Assembly: GCA_964580905.1 (NCBI GenBank)
Contig: CAZOLR010000030.1
Coordinates: 1 to 24,190 of the forward strand
Length of the DNA stretch: 24,190 nucleotides
Origin: G041228335 sp964580905
Lineage (GTDB): Bacteria; Pseudomonadota; Alphaproteobacteria; Puniceispirillales; UBA1172
Reading direction: 5' to 3'
The notes below the pieces were generated by a model. The model ran no database searches and was not told the origin of the DNA. It saw only the letters and a program-made list of their open reading frames with translations. The position numbers were made by a program, and so were the translations under genes. The first letter of the stretch is position 1. Each line of letters opens with the position of its first letter. This document shows positions 22,877 to 24,190 of the stretch, piece by piece.

Positions 22877-23743
22877 TTACTCGCCTTTCTTATCTTCCTC
22901 GACAGCGTCTGCCGCAGGGGCGTCATCTGCCTGGGCCTCATCAGAGGCGGCGTCCTCAACTACTTCACTGACCTCAGGTGCATCGGCTGGCGCCTCTTCA
23001 GAAGCAACGGCTTCAGGCTGAGCATCATCCGCCCTGACTTCGTCAGCAGCGGCCACTTCGGCCAAAGCATCAGCCAGAAGGCCAGCCGGGAATGGCGCCT
23101 CTTCAGGAAGCTTGGCTTTCAGCGCATCGCTCACCAGAACATAGCCGCCCTTACTGCCGGGCACGGCTCCACGGATCAGGATCAAGCCTTCGGCCGGGTC
23201 CGTCGCCACAACCTCAAGGTTCTGGGTTGTGACACGCTCTGCACCCATATGGCCTGCCATCTTCTTGCCCTTGAACACCTTCCCCGGATCCTGGTTGTTA
23301 CCTGTCGAACCATGGGAACGGTGAGAGATCGACACACCATGTGATGCCCGTAGACCGCCAAAGTTGTGGCGCTTCATCGCTCCGGCAAAACCTTTACCCT
23401 GCGAGATGCCGACAACATCAACCTTCTGGCCACTGACATAGTGATTGGCACCGAGTGTAGCCCCGAGCTCAAGAACCGCATCTTCGGAAACGCGGAATTC
23501 AGCAAGTTTAGCCTTAGCCTCAACGCCTGCCTTGGCGTATTGACCGCGAAGGGCTTTGTTCACGTTCTTTACCTTGCGGGATCCAACACCAAGCTGAATG
23601 GCGGTGTAACCATCCTTATCCTTACTGCGGACATGAGTAACCTGACAGTTTTCCATCTGCAACACGGTCACCGGCACATGTGCGCCGTCTTCGGCAAACA
23701 CACGTGTCATCCCAACTTTTCGAGCAATTACGCCGCAACGCAT
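22877..23743 (-). CDS. rplC: 50S ribosomal protein L3 with long acidic C-terminal tail
   Basis: L3 starts 50S assembly and reaches towards the peptidyl transferase centre. The core is plain: MRCGVIARKVGMTRVFAEDG at the start, SQGKGFAGAMKRHNFGGLRA (114-133), HGVSISHRSHGSTGNNQDPG (135-154) with the glutamine that is methylated by PrmB in E. coli, and KGKKMAGHMGAERVTTQNLE. The core ends near residue 222. The remaining 66 residues are low-complexity. In 226-288 about a third are Asp/Glu and about a third Ala, before the last KKGE. E. coli L3 has 209 aa, so this form (288 aa) is long. The tail keeps the reading frame and codon style of the core and runs to 2 nt before rplD. Confidence 0.97.
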   Translation of the reverse strand: MRCGVIARKVGMTRVFAEDGAHVPVTVLQMENCQVTHVRSKDKDGYTAIQLGVGSRKVKNVNKALRGQYAKAGVEAKAKLAEFRVSEDAVLELGATLGANHYVSGQKVDVVGISQGKGFAGAMKRHNFGGLRASHGVSISHRSHGSTGNNQDPGKVFKGKKMAGHMGAERVTTQNLEVVATDPAEGLILIRGAVPGSKGGYVLVSDALKAKLPEEAPFPAGLLADALAEVAAADEVRADDAQPEAVASEEAPADAPEVSEVVEDAASDEAQADDAPAADAVEEDKKGE

Positions 23744-23758
23744 GGGTAAGACCTTTCC

Positions 23759-24067
23759 TTAAAGCTTAATCTCGACGTCAACACCAGCCGCCAGATCAAG
23801 CTTCATCAGCGCATCAACGGTCTGTGGTGTCGGGTCGACAATGTCAAGAAGACGCTTATGCGTCCGCATTTCAAACTGCTCACGGCTCTTCTTGTCGATA
23901 TGTGGCGAACGAAGAACGGTGAACCTCTTGATCGAAGTCGGCAGCGGAATAGGACCGCAGACTTCAGCGCCAGTACGCTTGGCCGTGTTCACGATCTCCG
24001 TCGTGGACTGGTCAAGAATACGATGATCAAATGCCTTCAGCCTGATCCGAATATTCTGATTTTCCAT
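23759..24067 (-). CDS. rpsJ: 30S ribosomal protein S10
   Basis: S10 belongs to the 30S head; with NusB it also takes part in transcription antitermination. The 102-aa sequence has IRIRLKAFDHRILDQSTTEI, TGAEVCGPIPLPTSIKRFTV and the C-terminal DALMKLDLAAGVDVEIKL, all typical. It is the first gene past the hairpin that follows tuf and lies 15 nt before rplC. No convincing promoter is seen in its 67-nt upstream gap. Confidence 0.98.
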   Translation of the reverse strand: MENQNIRIRLKAFDHRILDQSTTEIVNTAKRTGAEVCGPIPLPTSIKRFTVLRSPHIDKKSREQFEMRTHKRLLDIVDPTPQTVDALMKLDLAAGVDVEIKL

Positions 24068-24091
24068 TATCTTAACCCTCTGGCGCTTTCC

Positions 24092-24120
24092 AAAAGAGAA
24101 CCGGCGAATATCGCCGGTTC
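24092..24120 (-). terminator. Terminator-like hairpin between tuf and rpsJ
   Basis: GAACCGGCGA (24098-24107) and TCGCCGGTTC (24111-24120) form a perfect 10-bp inverted repeat around three bases. On the minus strand it is followed by TCTTTT (24092-24097), a short interrupted U-tract. It starts 14 nt past the tuf stop. It could be a full or partial intrinsic terminator, setting a lower level for the ribosomal genes than for EF-Tu. The imperfect U-tract and the lack of a clear rpsJ promoter favour partial read-through. Confidence 0.75.
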
Positions 24121-24134
24121 CATATTAATATTGC

Positions 24135-24190
24135 TTACTTAACGATGCTTGAGACGACGCCGGCGCCGACGGTGCGGCCGCCTTCACGGA
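24135..24190 (-). CDS. tuf: Elongation factor Tu, C-terminal end (cut by window edge)
   Basis: Reading in from the right edge on the minus strand, the last 17 codons give REGGRTVGAGVVSSIVK followed by TAA. REGGRTVGAGVV is the invariant C-terminal segment of bacterial EF-Tu, the GTPase that brings aminoacyl-tRNA to the ribosome. The rest of the gene is outside the window. tuf-rpsJ is the usual junction of the str and S10 operons. A terminator-like hairpin follows 14 nt after the stop. Confidence 0.95.
   Translation of the reverse strand, partial: REGGRTVGAGVVSSIVK

Noticed and set aside
24068..24085. GATAAT next to the rpsJ start as a -10 box
   Set aside because: It abuts the ATG, so transcription would start inside the gene, and no matching -35 is at 16-18 nt.
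1..24190. CRISPR arrays, insertion sequences or a defence island within the window
   Set aside because: No regularly spaced repeats, transposase genes or recognised defence proteins were found; only the integrase points to mobile DNA.

Overview
The window is chromosomal DNA from an alphaproteobacterium. The gene order secY-adk-rpsM-rpsK-rpoA-rplQ without rpsD, the short adenylate kinase, a bacterial ATP12-family F1-ATPase assembly factor and a biotin-dependent propionyl-CoA carboxylase all point there. The mid-range GC and general look would suit a marine lineage such as SAR116 or a Rhodospirillales relative, but genus cannot be fixed from this sequence alone.

Layout, left to right. Positions 1-581 hold the first 193 codons of a tyrosine recombinase (minus strand, cut by the window edge), in AT-rich codons unlike its neighbours. 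It starts 65 nt beyond the 3' end of a tRNA-Leu(GAG) gene (647-733, minus), the classical arrangement of an integrated island or prophage, so the window probably begins inside a mobile element whose attachment site is the tRNA 3' end. A 438-nt non-coding stretch follows, then lipB (+), the only plus-strand protein gene. lipB converges, with a 4-nt gap, on the end of a long minus-strand unit.

That unit (10126 down to 1887) is a tightly packed eight-gene cluster: rarA, a DUF429-like RNase H-fold protein, crcB, an RluA-family pseudouridine synthase, an ATP12 chaperone, the propionyl-CoA carboxylase beta and alpha subunits, and a small unnamed protein carrying a HEPN-like RNxxxH motif. Neighbours overlap by 1-4 nt or are 1-11 nt apart, so co-transcription is likely.

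From 10246 to the right edge lies the fused str/S10/spc/alpha ribosomal cluster, all on the minus strand: tuf (last 17 codons), rpsJ, rplC, rplD, rplW, rplB, rpsS, rplV, rpsC, rplP, rpmC, rpsQ, rplN, rplX, rplE, rpsN, rpsH, rplF, rplR, rpsE, rpmD, rplO, secY, adk, rpsM, rpsK, rpoA, rplQ. It provides ribosomal proteins, the protein-export channel, adenylate kinase and the RNA polymerase alpha subunit. Visible punctuation is a terminator-like hairpin between tuf and rpsJ, a near-consensus sigma-70 promoter between adk and rpsM, a hairpin-rich spacer between rpsK and rpoA, and a strong intrinsic terminator after rplQ.

Most of the window is ordinary housekeeping DNA. The points that deserve a second look are the island junction at tRNA-Leu, the HEPN-like and DUF429-like proteins inside the housekeeping operon, the roughly 66-residue acidic tail on ribosomal protein L3, and the punctuation inside the ribosomal cluster. 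I found no clear evidence of an entirely new system.
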